Positions 16,270 to 24,944 of a DNA stretch of 31,898 nucleotides are shown here, piece after piece. Below the pieces are notes generated by a model. It was not told the DNA's origin, ran no database searches, and saw only the letters and a program-made list of their open reading frames with translations. The DNA is from an uncultured Alistipes sp. GTDB lineage: Bacteria > Bacteroidota > Bacteroidia > Bacteroidales > Rikenellaceae. Both the position numbers and the translations under genes were made by a program. Positions within the stretch are counted from its first letter, which is position 1. Each line of letters opens with the position of its first letter. The stretch covers positions 1-31,898 of the forward strand of contig CAAGLB010000148.1 of NCBI GenBank assembly GCA_900770635.1. Direction: 5' to 3'.

Positions 16270-16394
16270 TTGTGATAAGTCATCATCTACTGCCGCTAAC
16301 GAATTATCTTAGCAATGGGCAGTACCTCGAGTACAGCCCATCCAGGCTAATTTCGTGTCGAGGCCACATCTGCAGCCTTCTATCGCTAAATTTA
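16270..16394. repeat. Tandem structured repeat, copy 2 (125 bp)
   Basis: Same length and order as copy 1: TTGTGATAAG start, GCnCTAAC block, core ATGGG-nn-GTAC-5 nt-GTAC-nn-CCCAT (16315-16341), GCCTTCT block and AAATTTA end. The outer stem sequence has changed but still pairs in part (TTAGC with GGCTAA, CGAA with TTCG), which suggests selection on structure. Confidence 0.7.
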
Positions 16395-16404
16395 ATACCA
16401 TCAA

Positions 16405-16434
16405 GATAAGGGGCTGCCTTCTATCGCTAAATTA
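16405..16434. repeat. Tandem structured repeat, internally deleted copy 3
   Basis: It joins GATAAGGGGC, as in the start of copy 1, directly to GCCTTCTATCGCTAAATT, an 18-base exact match to the end of copy 2 (16375-16392). The hairpin core is missing. It reaches the stop codon of the EamA gene. Confidence 0.6.
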
Positions 16435-17352
16435 TATTTTGGGGGATGTGGTCGTGGCTTTGTTCGCTCGGTTTGATCCTACAACGAGGCCTACGCCCAC
16501 GAAGATGACTACGGCAAAGAGGATGGTGTCGGGGTGGAGCTTATCCAAACCCATAGCAACGGCAAGGGCTATGGCTACGACAGGTTGAAGGTACGAATAG
16601 ACGCTCGAGGTGGTGGGTGGCACAACACGCAGCGAATAGTTGAGCAGCAGGTTAGGAAGATATGTCGGCACGACAAGCACAAAGAGTGAGGCTAAGACAA
16701 CCTCTGTGGGCATGTGCCCAAAGTCGATCTTCGTTAGGCTATCTATGCCGAACGGAAGCACAACAAATGCCGAGGTGCAGTATATCCAACGTAGCACTGT
16801 GGTGATACGATACTTGCTGACCAACCTACGTAGCCACACCATGTATGTTGCCGACACACAGGCAGATATGATGATTAATGTGTTGCCCCAGGCACTCGAC
16901 TGCTGGTGTGCCTCGCTGTTGCTCGACACGATGATGGCTATCGTGCCACACATGCCCATGAGTAGTCCTAAAACACGTGTTACGGTAAGTCGCTCGATGC
17001 CTATGACGACCGAGAGCGCAAGAACCAAAAGAGGTGTGGTGGTGCTTATTATCGAGCCATCGATGGCCGATGTTTCGGCAAGTCCGAACATCATACACAG
17101 CTTGCGCACAAGGCCCATGAGTAGTGCTGCACCGAGCATCGTAAGCCTATCTTTGGGCTCAACGTGTTCGGCCTTTTGCCAGAGTAGGGGTGTTACGGAG
17201 AGTAGTGCAGCTATGATGAGCGAGGCTGTGACCATCGCTAATGGCGATATGTATCTGCCCAATACGAGGTTGTAGAATGGGTAGTCGCATGCCCATATTA
17301 TGTTGCAGAGTATCAGCGCTCCGTGTATGTATATGCTCCTTGGTGATGACAT
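16432..17352 (-). CDS. DMT-superfamily (EamA) transporter
   Basis: 306 residues, ten predicted membrane helices in two EamA halves. The second half ends with the usual LQPVVAIALAVAMGLDKL pattern before the last helices, and the tail is short and basic. It is an inner-membrane metabolite or drug exporter of the drug/metabolite transporter superfamily; the substrate is not deducible. It is convergent with the pseudouridine synthase gene across the tandem repeat and divergent from the RND operon (146-bp gap). The length is normal for the family. No partner gene is adjacent on its strand. Confidence 0.9.
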   Translation of the reverse strand: MSSPRSIYIHGALILCNIIWACDYPFYNLVLGRYISPLAMVTASLIIAALLSVTPLLWQKAEHVEPKDRLTMLGAALLMGLVRKLCMMFGLAETSAIDGSIISTTTPLLVLALSVVIGIERLTVTRVLGLLMGMCGTIAIIVSSNSEAHQQSSAWGNTLIIISACVSATYMVWLRRLVSKYRITTVLRWIYCTSAFVVLPFGIDSLTKIDFGHMPTEVVLASLFVLVVPTYLPNLLLNYSLRVVPPTTSSVYSYLQPVVAIALAVAMGLDKLHPDTILFAVVIFVGVGLVVGSNRANKATTTSPKI

Positions 17353-17465
17353 ACTTCAATGATGTTTACCCCTTTGGCCGATTCAAAGTCTGTGCCGAAC
17401 AAACTTTGGGTGGTTGAATAGTATGCTAATTGTTGAAAAAGTGCAATTTATTACAAAATAAATTG

Positions 17466-17473
17466 TATATTTG
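17466..17473 (+). promoter_or_regulatory. -7 box for the RND efflux operon
   Basis: TATATTTG matches TAnnTTTG, 25 bp before the adaptor gene start. No clear -33 box and no operator-like palindrome were seen. No regulator gene is adjacent. Confidence 0.5.
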
Positions 17474-17498
17474 CCCCCTAATTTAATATAGTTGAGCG

Positions 17499-18716
17499 AT
17501 GCAAATAAATATTCCTACCGATGAGCTAAGTAGAATAGTTGGCCAGGTAGCTCAGAAAATAAGAGATATCAAACACCTTTCTGTGTGGTTGTTGTGCTTT
17601 TCTGTGGTTGCTGTTCTTGCCGCTATTGCCTATGCTGTCTATCTTAATTGGCCGAAGCCTGCTGCGCCAACCTATCCTACGGTTATGGCCGAGCCTGTTG
17701 TTGTCGAGGATGTAGAGGTGTATGTCGAGTATGCAGGTAAGATCAAGGCGCGCCAATATGTCGAGATACGAGCACGTGTCGAGGGCTATCTCGAGACTAT
17801 GTATTTCGAGGAGGGTGGCTACGTCAAGAAGAATCAGCAGCTCTTTGCCATCGACAAGAAGCTGTATAGCGCTCGTGTCGAGAAGGTTAAGGCGCAGCTT
17901 AAAAAGAACCAGGCACTCCTACAAAAGGCCGAGCGTGACCTTAAACGTATCAGCCTGCTCTTCGACCAGAATGCTGCCAGCCAGCTCGACTTCGACAATG
18001 CCACTGCTGCCTACGAGGCTGCACAGGCCGAGGTGGTGATGAGCGAGGCCGACCTTACGCAGGCCGAAATCGCCCTTAGCTACACCACTGTGCGTTCGCC
18101 AATCTCGGGATTCATCAGCGAGAGCTCTGCCGACATAGGCACGTTGGTGGGCCCAGGTGGTAAGTCGTTGTTGGCAACGGTGGTAAATAGCGACACTGTG
18201 GAGGTTAACTTCAGCATGACGGGCCTCGACTATCTCAAGAGCAAGGAGCGTAACGTCAACCTCGGTAAGACGATGGAGGACCGTAAGTGGAACCCTTATA
18301 TCACCATCACGCTTGCTGACAACACCGAGTATCCTTTTCATGGCGTTGTCGACTTTGCCGATCCTCAGGTAGATCCCAACACAGGAACATTCTCTGTGCG
18401 TGCGCAGATGCCTAACCCCAACCATATATTGCTTCCTGGTCAGCTCACCAAGGTGCGTCTGCTGATGGATGTCCACGATGATGCTATCGTTGTGCCTACC
18501 AAGTCGTTGGTCATCGAGAAGGGTGGTGCCTACATCTTTGTTGTGCGCCCCGACAGCATCGTCGAGAAGCGATTTATCGAGCTTGGCCCCGAGGTTACCA
18601 ATAAGGTTGTTGTTGAGCGAGGCTTGGCCCGCGACGAAAGGATTATTGTCGAGGGCTACCATAAGCTCAGTCACGGCATGAAGGTGGCGATTGTAAACAG
18701 CGAAGAAGAGCAATAG
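17499..18716 (+). CDS. RND efflux periplasmic adaptor (membrane fusion protein)
   Basis: 405 residues. A single membrane anchor (about 28-49) follows a 27-residue cytoplasmic tail; there is no lipobox, unlike AcrA. The two lipoyl half-motifs flank a long alpha-hairpin (about 118-205, from LYSARVEKVKAQ to AEIALSYTTVRSPI), then beta-barrel and membrane-proximal domains (about 215-395). It bridges the inner-membrane pump and the outer-membrane channel encoded next. It is first in the operon, with its stop 2 bp before the pump ATG. The family is clear (HlyD/AcrA type); drug or metabolite substrates are unknown. Confidence 0.94.
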   Translation: MQINIPTDELSRIVGQVAQKIRDIKHLSVWLLCFSVVAVLAAIAYAVYLNWPKPAAPTYPTVMAEPVVVEDVEVYVEYAGKIKARQYVEIRARVEGYLETMYFEEGGYVKKNQQLFAIDKKLYSARVEKVKAQLKKNQALLQKAERDLKRISLLFDQNAASQLDFDNATAAYEAAQAEVVMSEADLTQAEIALSYTTVRSPISGFISESSADIGTLVGPGGKSLLATVVNSDTVEVNFSMTGLDYLKSKERNVNLGKTMEDRKWNPYITITLADNTEYPFHGVVDFADPQVDPNTGTFSVRAQMPNPNHILLPGQLTKVRLLMDVHDDAIVVPTKSLVIEKGGAYIFVVRPDSIVEKRFIELGPEVTNKVVVERGLARDERIIVEGYHKLSHGMKVAIVNSEEEQ

Positions 18717-18718
18717 GG

Positions 18719-21700
18719 ATGAAGAGTGATTTTTTTATTGACCGCCCGATATTCTCGATGGTCATATCCATACTGATTGTGCTGGTGGGTATGATCGGTT
18801 TGGCGTTGCTTCCTGTCGACCAATATCCGCAAATCGTGCCCCCTGTGGTGCGTGTGTCGGCAACCTATCCGGGTGCTGGTGCCGAGACTGTTTCGCAGGC
18901 TGTGGCAGCACCTATCGAGCAGGTGCTCAACGGAACACCTGGCATGTTGTACATGGACTCGCAGAGCACCAACACAGGAACATTCTCTGTGACGCTCACC
19001 TTCGATATCGACACCGATGCCGACCTTGCAGCTGTCGAGGTGCAAAACCGTGTTAAGGGTGCTGAGTCACGTCTCCCTGCCGAGGTTGTCCGCAATGGCA
19101 TCTCGATTGATAAGCAGGCTACGAGCAAGCTGATGACCATCACGCTTAAATCGAGCGATCCTAAGTTCGACGAGGTCTACCTTAGCAACTATGCCACGCT
19201 CAACGTCCTCGACATGATTCGTCGTGTGAATGGTGTTGGTAGGGTGTCGAACATCGGTAGCCGCTACTATGCCATGCAGATCAAGGTGCGTCCCGAGAGC
19301 CTCGCCTCAATGGGCCTTACTGTGCAAGATATTCAGTCGGCCATCAAGGAGCAGAACCGTGAGTCGGCAGCGGGTGTCTTGGGCCAGCAGCCTATCGACG
19401 GCATCGACATCACAATACCTATCGTTACTCATGGACGACTATCCAGCGTGTCGGAGTTCGAGGATATTGTTGTTAAGGCCGATAAGGATGGCTCTATTCT
19501 TCGTCTGCGCGATGTTGCCGATGTGGCGTTGGAGGCTCAGTCTTATACTACCGAGAGTGGTGTCAATGGCGAGAATGCTGCGGTGTTGGAGGTAAATCTG
19601 CTGCCAGGCATGAATGCTCTGGAGGTGTCTAAGTCGGTGCGCAAGGCTATGGAGGAGATTAGCCGTAACTTCCCCGAGGGCATCACCTACGACATTCCGT
19701 TCGATGTCACCGACTATATCAGCCAATCTATCGATGAGGTGTATAAGACTCTGTTCGAGGCTCTCATCTTGGTTATCTTGGTGGTGTTCTTGTCGTTGCA
19801 GAGCTGGCGCTCGACGCTTGTGCCTGCCATTGCCGTGCCCATCTCGCTTGTGGGTACTCTGGGTGTGATGCTCGTTTTTGGCTTTACACTCAACATGCTT
19901 ACGTTGTTGGGCTTGGTGCTGGCCATAGGTACTGTTGTGGATGATGCCATCGTCGTTGTCGAGAATGTCGATCGAATCATGCGCCAAGAGGGGTTGTCGG
20001 CATACCAAGCTGCTAAGAAGGCTATGAGCAGCATCGGTGGCGCACTTGTGGCCATGTCGTTGGTTCTGTGTGCTGTGTTTGTCCCCGTGAGCTTCCTGCC
20101 TGGCATCACAGGTATCTTGTACCGCCAGTTTAGCATGACCATCGCCGTGTCGGTTATCATATCCACCGTTGTGGCCTTGACGTTGAGCCCTGTGATGTGC
20201 TCAAAGTATTTGAAGCTCGACACTCGTGACGAGGCATCGAAACCTCGACTATTTAGATTTATCAACCGACTGCTCGAGCGTGGTAATGAGCTCTATGGTC
20301 GTATTATACGTAGCACATTGAACCACTCTAAGCGTGTCTTGCTGTTGTTCGTAGGTTCTATCGTCGCCGTAGTTCTTATGATGCAGATTGTGCCCCAGAG
20401 CTTTATCCCGCAGGAGGATCAGGGATATTTCAATCTCGAGCTGGAGCTTCCTCAGGGTGCTTCGTTGGAGCGTACCCGTGAGGTGACGAACCGTGCTATG
20501 GAGTATCTCATGTCGCAGCCCGATGTCGAGCATGTGCTCAATGTTACGGGCTCGAGCCCTCGTGCAGGTGTAAACCAGTCACGTAGCCAGATGACTGTTA
20601 TCATGAAACCTTGGGAGGAGCGCCACGAGAAGAACCTGTCGAAGTTTATGAACGACGTGCGCCGCCATATAGGCGAGTATCCCGAGTCGAAGGTGCATGT
20701 CAGCTCGCCACCTGTCATTCCTGGCTTAGGCACGTCGGGAGGTTTCGAGATGGCTATGGAGGCGCGTGGCAACACCACCTATGCCGAGTTGCAGATGGCT
20801 GTCGACACGCTGCTGCACTATGCCTCGCAGCGCAAGGAGCTATCACGTGTGACATCATCTATGCAAGACGAGATTCCGCAGCTCTATGTCGATGTCGACC
20901 GTGACATGGCTAAGCTCATGGGTGTTTCGGTGTCGGACATATTCACCACAATGAAGGCCTTTACGGGCTCGGTCTATGTCAACGACTTCAACCTCTTCAA
21001 CCGAGTATATCGTGTCTATATCCAGGCCGATGCCCCTTATCGAGCTACTGCCAACAATATGAATCTCTATTTTGTCAAGGGTAACGGTGGCAAGATGATT
21101 CCTATACCGTCGTTGGGCACAACCTACTATACGTCGGGCCCAAGCTCCATCAAGCGATTCAACATGTACTATTCGGCGAAGTTTACGGGCGAGGCGGCAC
21201 AAGGCTATAGCTCGGGCCAGGCTATGGCTATCATGGAGGAGATTGTGCGTGAGAAGATTCCCTATGATGTGAGTGTCGAGTGGAGTGGCTTGTCGTATCA
21301 GGAGAAGCAACAGCATGGCCAGACAGGCCTTGTCTTGCTGTTGGCCTTCTTGTTTGTATTCTTGTTCCTCGCTGCGCAGTACGAGAGCTGGTCGGTGCCT
21401 GTTGCTGTGTTATTGTCGTTGCCTGTGGCGTGTGTCGGTGCATTCTTAGGCATCGTGATCTTCGGCTTGGAGAACAACGTCTATTTCCAGATCGGCTTGG
21501 TTATGCTTATCGGCCTTGCTGCCAAGAACGCCATCCTCATCGTCGAGTTTGCTAAGGAGCAGGTAGACCGAGGTGTCGATGTTGTTGAGGCTACGATAAA
21601 CGCTGCTATCATGCGTTTTAAGCCTATTGTCATGACCTCGTTGACATTCATCTTGGGTATGTTGCCATTGGTCATGGCTACAGGTCCTGGCTCAGCAAGC

Positions 21701-21832
21701 CGCCAGGGTATTGGCGTAGGAGTATTTTTTGGTATGCTTGTGGCGGTGACCATAGGCATCGTGTTGGTGCCATACTTCTTTGTGTGGATCTACCGCATTA
21801 AGTCGTATATTAAAGATAGGAGGAGCAAGTGA
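18719..21832 (+). CDS. RND multidrug efflux pump, HAE1 family (AcrB-like)
   Basis: 1037 residues, the normal AcrB length, with 12 membrane helices and two large periplasmic loops. The N-terminus FFIDRPIFSMVISILIVLVG is typical. Proton-relay residues are present: D408-D409 in GTVVDDAIVVVENVD and the lysine K936 in AAKNAILIVEFAKE, equivalent to E. coli D407, D408 and K940. It pumps hydrophobic and amphiphilic compounds out using the proton gradient as a trimer. The stop overlaps the next ATG by one base (TGATG), so pump and channel are translationally coupled. Confidence 0.97.
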   Translation: MKSDFFIDRPIFSMVISILIVLVGMIGLALLPVDQYPQIVPPVVRVSATYPGAGAETVSQAVAAPIEQVLNGTPGMLYMDSQSTNTGTFSVTLTFDIDTDADLAAVEVQNRVKGAESRLPAEVVRNGISIDKQATSKLMTITLKSSDPKFDEVYLSNYATLNVLDMIRRVNGVGRVSNIGSRYYAMQIKVRPESLASMGLTVQDIQSAIKEQNRESAAGVLGQQPIDGIDITIPIVTHGRLSSVSEFEDIVVKADKDGSILRLRDVADVALEAQSYTTESGVNGENAAVLEVNLLPGMNALEVSKSVRKAMEEISRNFPEGITYDIPFDVTDYISQSIDEVYKTLFEALILVILVVFLSLQSWRSTLVPAIAVPISLVGTLGVMLVFGFTLNMLTLLGLVLAIGTVVDDAIVVVENVDRIMRQEGLSAYQAAKKAMSSIGGALVAMSLVLCAVFVPVSFLPGITGILYRQFSMTIAVSVIISTVVALTLSPVMCSKYLKLDTRDEASKPRLFRFINRLLERGNELYGRIIRSTLNHSKRVLLLFVGSIVAVVLMMQIVPQSFIPQEDQGYFNLELELPQGASLERTREVTNRAMEYLMSQPDVEHVLNVTGSSPRAGVNQSRSQMTVIMKPWEERHEKNLSKFMNDVRRHIGEYPESKVHVSSPPVIPGLGTSGGFEMAMEARGNTTYAELQMAVDTLLHYASQRKELSRVTSSMQDEIPQLYVDVDRDMAKLMGVSVSDIFTTMKAFTGSVYVNDFNLFNRVYRVYIQADAPYRATANNMNLYFVKGNGGKMIPIPSLGTTYYTSGPSSIKRFNMYYSAKFTGEAAQGYSSGQAMAIMEEIVREKIPYDVSVEWSGLSYQEKQQHGQTGLVLLLAFLFVFLFLAAQYESWSVPVAVLLSLPVACVGAFLGIVIFGLENNVYFQIGLVMLIGLAAKNAILIVEFAKEQVDRGVDVVEATINAAIMRFKPIVMTSLTFILGMLPLVMATGPGSASRQGIGVGVFFGMLVAVTIGIVLVPYFFVWIYRIKSYIKDRRSK
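21818..21823 (+). promoter_or_regulatory. Strong Shine-Dalgarno before the outer-membrane channel gene
   Basis: AGGAGG lies 8 nt before the ATG at 21832. Such sites are rare in this window. It supports that ATG over the GTG one codon upstream and probably aids re-initiation at the overlap. Confidence 0.65.
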
Positions 21833-23202
21833 TGCGTAAGGTAGTATTTGTGGCCCTGATGGCTGTTGTCATGTTTTCATCGTGCTCTATACATAAGAGC
21901 GTCGTACAACCCCAGCTCAACCTTCCGAAGCAGCTTGTCGACGATGTCGAGCAGGATAGCTTGTGTGTTGCCGACCTGTCGTGGATGGAGCTCTTCGACG
22001 ATCCTATTCTCATCGACCTCATCGACCGCACGTTGCAGCACAACAGAGATATGATGGTTGCCTCGGTGCGTATTGTCGAGTACGAGAAGCGATATAGGGT
22101 GGCACGCAGCGACTTTTTCCCTAATGTTAGTGCCGAGGCTTATGCCGACCGTGAGACTAACGATGGCTTTGGCGATAATGCCACTGTTAGCCCCGAGAAT
22201 GCTGCGAAGCTAATCTTTGGCTGGGAGGCCGATCTCTTTGGCCGCCTACGCTGGGCTAATCGCCAAGCTAAGGCCAACTACCTCAAGACTATCGAGGCTC
22301 GTCGTGCTCTCCAGATGACGCTCATTGCCGATGTTGCTACTGCCTACTTCGAGCTTGTAGCCCTCGACACCGAGCTTCAGATTGTTACTAACACGTTGGA
22401 CACACGACGCGAGAATGTGCGTCAGGCAAAGTTGCGATTCGAGGGTGGCCTCACCTCCGAGATTCCATACCAGCAGGCACAGGTTGAGTTGGCACGCACA
22501 GCATCGTTGGTGCCTGACCTCAAGCTTAAAATAAAGATGAAGGAGAACGAGATTTCGTATCTTGCTGGTGGCTATCCCGCCGCTGTTAAGCGCAAGAGCT
22601 CGCACCTTAGCTTCAAGAACAAGGATATCCTTAAGGTGGGCCTGCCTTCCGATTTGGTGGAGCGTCGTCCCGATGTACGTGAGGCCGAGTTGGCTTTTAA
22701 GGCCGCTATGGCCTCGGCTGGTGTTCAGTGGGCTAACCGCTTTCCTCGCTTTGTCTTGGAGTTCGAGTTCGGCCTCGAGCACGATGCCTTTGCTGGTTTC
22801 TTCACTGCGCCACTTACATATCTGTTGGCCGAGCTTACCTCGCCTGTGTTTGCTTTTGGCAAGCGTAAGGCGCAGTACGAAGCGGCGTTGGCAGCATGCG
22901 AGGCTAAGTGCTACGAGTATGAGGAGAAGGTGCTGCTTGCCTTTCGTGAGGTGAGCAACGCTATGGCCGCCTATCGCTCGGCTGTAGAGAACACTCGACT
23001 TATGGATGATCTTATGAAGTCGTCGCAAAAGTATGTTAGCTTGGCTATGGTGCAGCACATGAATGGTCATGTCAACTATCTTGCGGTGTTGGATGCCCAG
23101 CGTAGCTACTTCAATGCCGAGATTGAGCGTAGCAATGCCATCCGTGACCAGTATTTGGCACTTATCGAGTTATATAAAGCACTGGGTGGCGGCTGGAAGT
23201 AG
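21832..23202 (+). CDS. RND efflux outer-membrane lipoprotein channel (OprM/NodT type)
   Basis: 456 residues from the ATG at 21832. It has a lipoprotein signal peptide with lipobox FSSC (C18). Two outer-membrane efflux (OEP) repeats follow: the first includes RYRVARSDFFPNVSAEAYAD and a long coiled segment, the second includes the family-typical PSDLVERRPDVREAELAFKA. It forms the trimeric TolC-like exit duct for the adaptor and pump encoded upstream, completing a tripartite system. It is the last gene of the operon, followed by a hairpin terminator at 23260. Family and role are certain, substrate unknown. Confidence 0.95.
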   Translation: MRKVVFVALMAVVMFSSCSIHKSVVQPQLNLPKQLVDDVEQDSLCVADLSWMELFDDPILIDLIDRTLQHNRDMMVASVRIVEYEKRYRVARSDFFPNVSAEAYADRETNDGFGDNATVSPENAAKLIFGWEADLFGRLRWANRQAKANYLKTIEARRALQMTLIADVATAYFELVALDTELQIVTNTLDTRRENVRQAKLRFEGGLTSEIPYQQAQVELARTASLVPDLKLKIKMKENEISYLAGGYPAAVKRKSSHLSFKNKDILKVGLPSDLVERRPDVREAELAFKAAMASAGVQWANRFPRFVLEFEFGLEHDAFAGFFTAPLTYLLAELTSPVFAFGKRKAQYEAALAACEAKCYEYEEKVLLAFREVSNAMAAYRSAVENTRLMDDLMKSSQKYVSLAMVQHMNGHVNYLAVLDAQRSYFNAEIERSNAIRDQYLALIELYKALGGGWK

Positions 23203-23259
23203 TTGAATAAAAATGCCAAGCCTAAAATTAGCTCTTGTTATACAACTTCTAAACATTAA

Positions 23260-23293
23260 GAGGGGGTGTTCACTATAATGTGGACACCCTCTC
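23260..23293 (+). terminator. Terminator of the RND operon
   Basis: A 14-bp stem (23260-23273 with 23280-23293) with two G-U wobbles and loop TATAAT, followed by TCTGTTTTAT. It lies 57 bp after the channel gene stop. Confidence 0.75.
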
Positions 23294-23426
23294 TCTGTTT
23301 TATGCGTAGTGCTTTTGTTCGGGGCACACGAATCTTCTGTGATTATTTGCTACATGTTTCGGGACTTAGACTCAGTTTTGCATCATAATTGCTGAGTGGA
23401 GGCATACAACAAATAAATATTAAGGT

Positions 23427-24875
23427 ATGCAAAGTGTAAACAAAGCAAATGGATTTAAGCTGAGCGTGCTGACGCTCGCTATCATGAACGTTACGGCCGT
23501 CGTTAGCTTGCGAGGACTCGCCTCGGAGGCTATCTATGGCTTGCAATCAGCATTCTACTACCTCTTCGCAGCCATCGTCTTTCTTATCCCTACGGCTATG
23601 GTTGCTGCCGAGCTTGCGGCTATGTATGCGTCGAAGCAGGGTGGTGTGTTCAGGTGGGTAGGCGAGGCCTATGGCCCACGTGTTGGCTTCTTGGCTATAT
23701 GGCTGCAGTGGATACAGTCGACAATATGGTATCCTACGGTGCTCACGTTTGGTGCGGTGAGCATTGCCTATATTGGCACTGATCCCTCGGCCGATGCGGC
23801 GCTTGCCTCCAACCGCTTTTTCACCCTTGTTGTGGTGTTGGCCATTTATTGGATAGCTACGTTCATCGCCCTGCGTGGCTTGGATTGGGTGGGTAAAGTT
23901 AGTAAGTGGGGTGGCATAATAGGCACTATCGTGCCAGCAGCCATACTCATACTTCTTGCTGTGGTATATCTTGCTAAGGGCGGTCACAACAACCTAAACA
24001 CCCACTCTGGTTTCTTCCCCGACCTCACCAACTTCTCGAACCTTGTGCTCGCCAGCTCCATATTCCTGTTCTATGCTGGTATGGAGATGATGGGTATCCA
24101 CGTCATGGAGGTCGACAACCCTAAGCGCAACTACCCACGTGCCATCATCATCGGCTCGCTTGTCACGGTGCTGATATTCATCCTTGGCACATTTGCCCTC
24201 GCCATAGTGGTGCCTGCTAAGGATATGAGCCTCACGCAGACTCTGCTGATGGGTTTCGACAACTATTTCAGCTTCTTGCGCATGTCGTGGATGGGACCTA
24301 TAATCGCCATCGCCCTTGTCTTTGGCGTGCTGGCAGGCGTGCTCACGTGGGTGTCAGGTCCGTCGAAGGGTATCTTCACTGTGGGTCGTGCGGGCTATTT
24401 GCCACCATTCTTCCAGAAGACAAACAGCAGAGGTGTGCAGCGTAACATACTCCTCGTTCAGGGTGTCATCGTCACCATCCTCGGTCTGTTGTTCGTGGTT
24501 ATGCCCTCGGTGCAGTCGTTCTATCAGATATTGTCGCAGCTCACCGTGCTGCTCTACCTGATAATGTATATGCTTATGTTTTCATCGGCTATCGTGCTAC
24601 GCTATAAGCAGCCACAGCTGGAGCGTCCTTTCCGCCTTGGACGTGGCAATGGCCTCATGTGGTTCTTAGGAGGCTTGGGCTTCGCTGGCTCGCTGTTGGC
24701 CTTTGTGCTTAGCTTCATCCCACCATCGCAGATTGCCGTGGGTAGCAAGAGTGTCTGGTTCTCAGTGCTTATCATCGGCGCAATAGTTGTGGTGGTCATT
24801 CCATTTATCATATATGCTATGCGCAAGCCTTCGTGGAAGGCTGCCGATGCCGACTTCGAGCCTTTTGGTAAGTAA
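23427..24875 (+). CDS. APC-family amino-acid permease (glutamate:GABA antiporter-like)
   Basis: 482 residues with 12 predicted membrane helices. The N-terminus (LTLAIMNVTAVVSLRGLASE followed by AIYGLQSAFYYLFAAIVFLI) and ELAAMYASKQGGVFRWVGEA match the GadC/YjeM-like group of the APC superfamily common in Bacteroides. Such proteins exchange glutamate for GABA or related amino acids across the inner membrane and aid acid resistance when next to a glutamate decarboxylase. No gadB or glutaminase gene is in the window, so the substrate is uncertain. It is monocistronic between two strong hairpin terminators. A weak -7 box (CAGTTTTG, one mismatch) lies 46 bp upstream. Confidence 0.9.
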   Translation: MQSVNKANGFKLSVLTLAIMNVTAVVSLRGLASEAIYGLQSAFYYLFAAIVFLIPTAMVAAELAAMYASKQGGVFRWVGEAYGPRVGFLAIWLQWIQSTIWYPTVLTFGAVSIAYIGTDPSADAALASNRFFTLVVVLAIYWIATFIALRGLDWVGKVSKWGGIIGTIVPAAILILLAVVYLAKGGHNNLNTHSGFFPDLTNFSNLVLASSIFLFYAGMEMMGIHVMEVDNPKRNYPRAIIIGSLVTVLIFILGTFALAIVVPAKDMSLTQTLLMGFDNYFSFLRMSWMGPIIAIALVFGVLAGVLTWVSGPSKGIFTVGRAGYLPPFFQKTNSRGVQRNILLVQGVIVTILGLLFVVMPSVQSFYQILSQLTVLLYLIMYMLMFSSAIVLRYKQPQLERPFRLGRGNGLMWFLGGLGFAGSLLAFVLSFIPPSQIAVGSKSVWFSVLIIGAIVVVVIPFIIYAMRKPSWKAADADFEPFGK

Positions 24876-24891
24876 TGGTGGTTTGTATAAT

Positions 24892-24927
24892 AATTAAGGG
24901 TGTCGCTCTTGTGCGACACCCTTAATT
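24892..24927. terminator. Bidirectional terminator, perfect 15-bp stem
   Basis: AATTAAGGGTGTCGC (24892-24906) and its exact complement (24913-24927) enclose a 6-nt loop. The A/T ends give a U-rich tail on both strands, fitting the convergent permease and protease genes. Confidence 0.88.
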
Positions 24928-24944
24928 GCATATAATAGTGTATG

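Noticed and set aside
17919..18713. A 264-codon open frame antisense to the RND adaptor gene
   Set aside because: It mirrors a GC-rich gene with clear family motifs on the other strand, has no recognisable domain, and such shadows recur across all the efflux genes.
22246..23070. A 274-codon open frame antisense to the outer-membrane channel gene
   Set aside because: Same reason: the + strand is a full OprM-type protein with a strong RBS, and the antisense product is compositionally odd with no motif.
23373..23380. CAGTTTTG as a -7 box for the permease gene
   Set aside because: It has one mismatch to TAnnTTTG and no spaced -33 element, so I did not list it as a feature.
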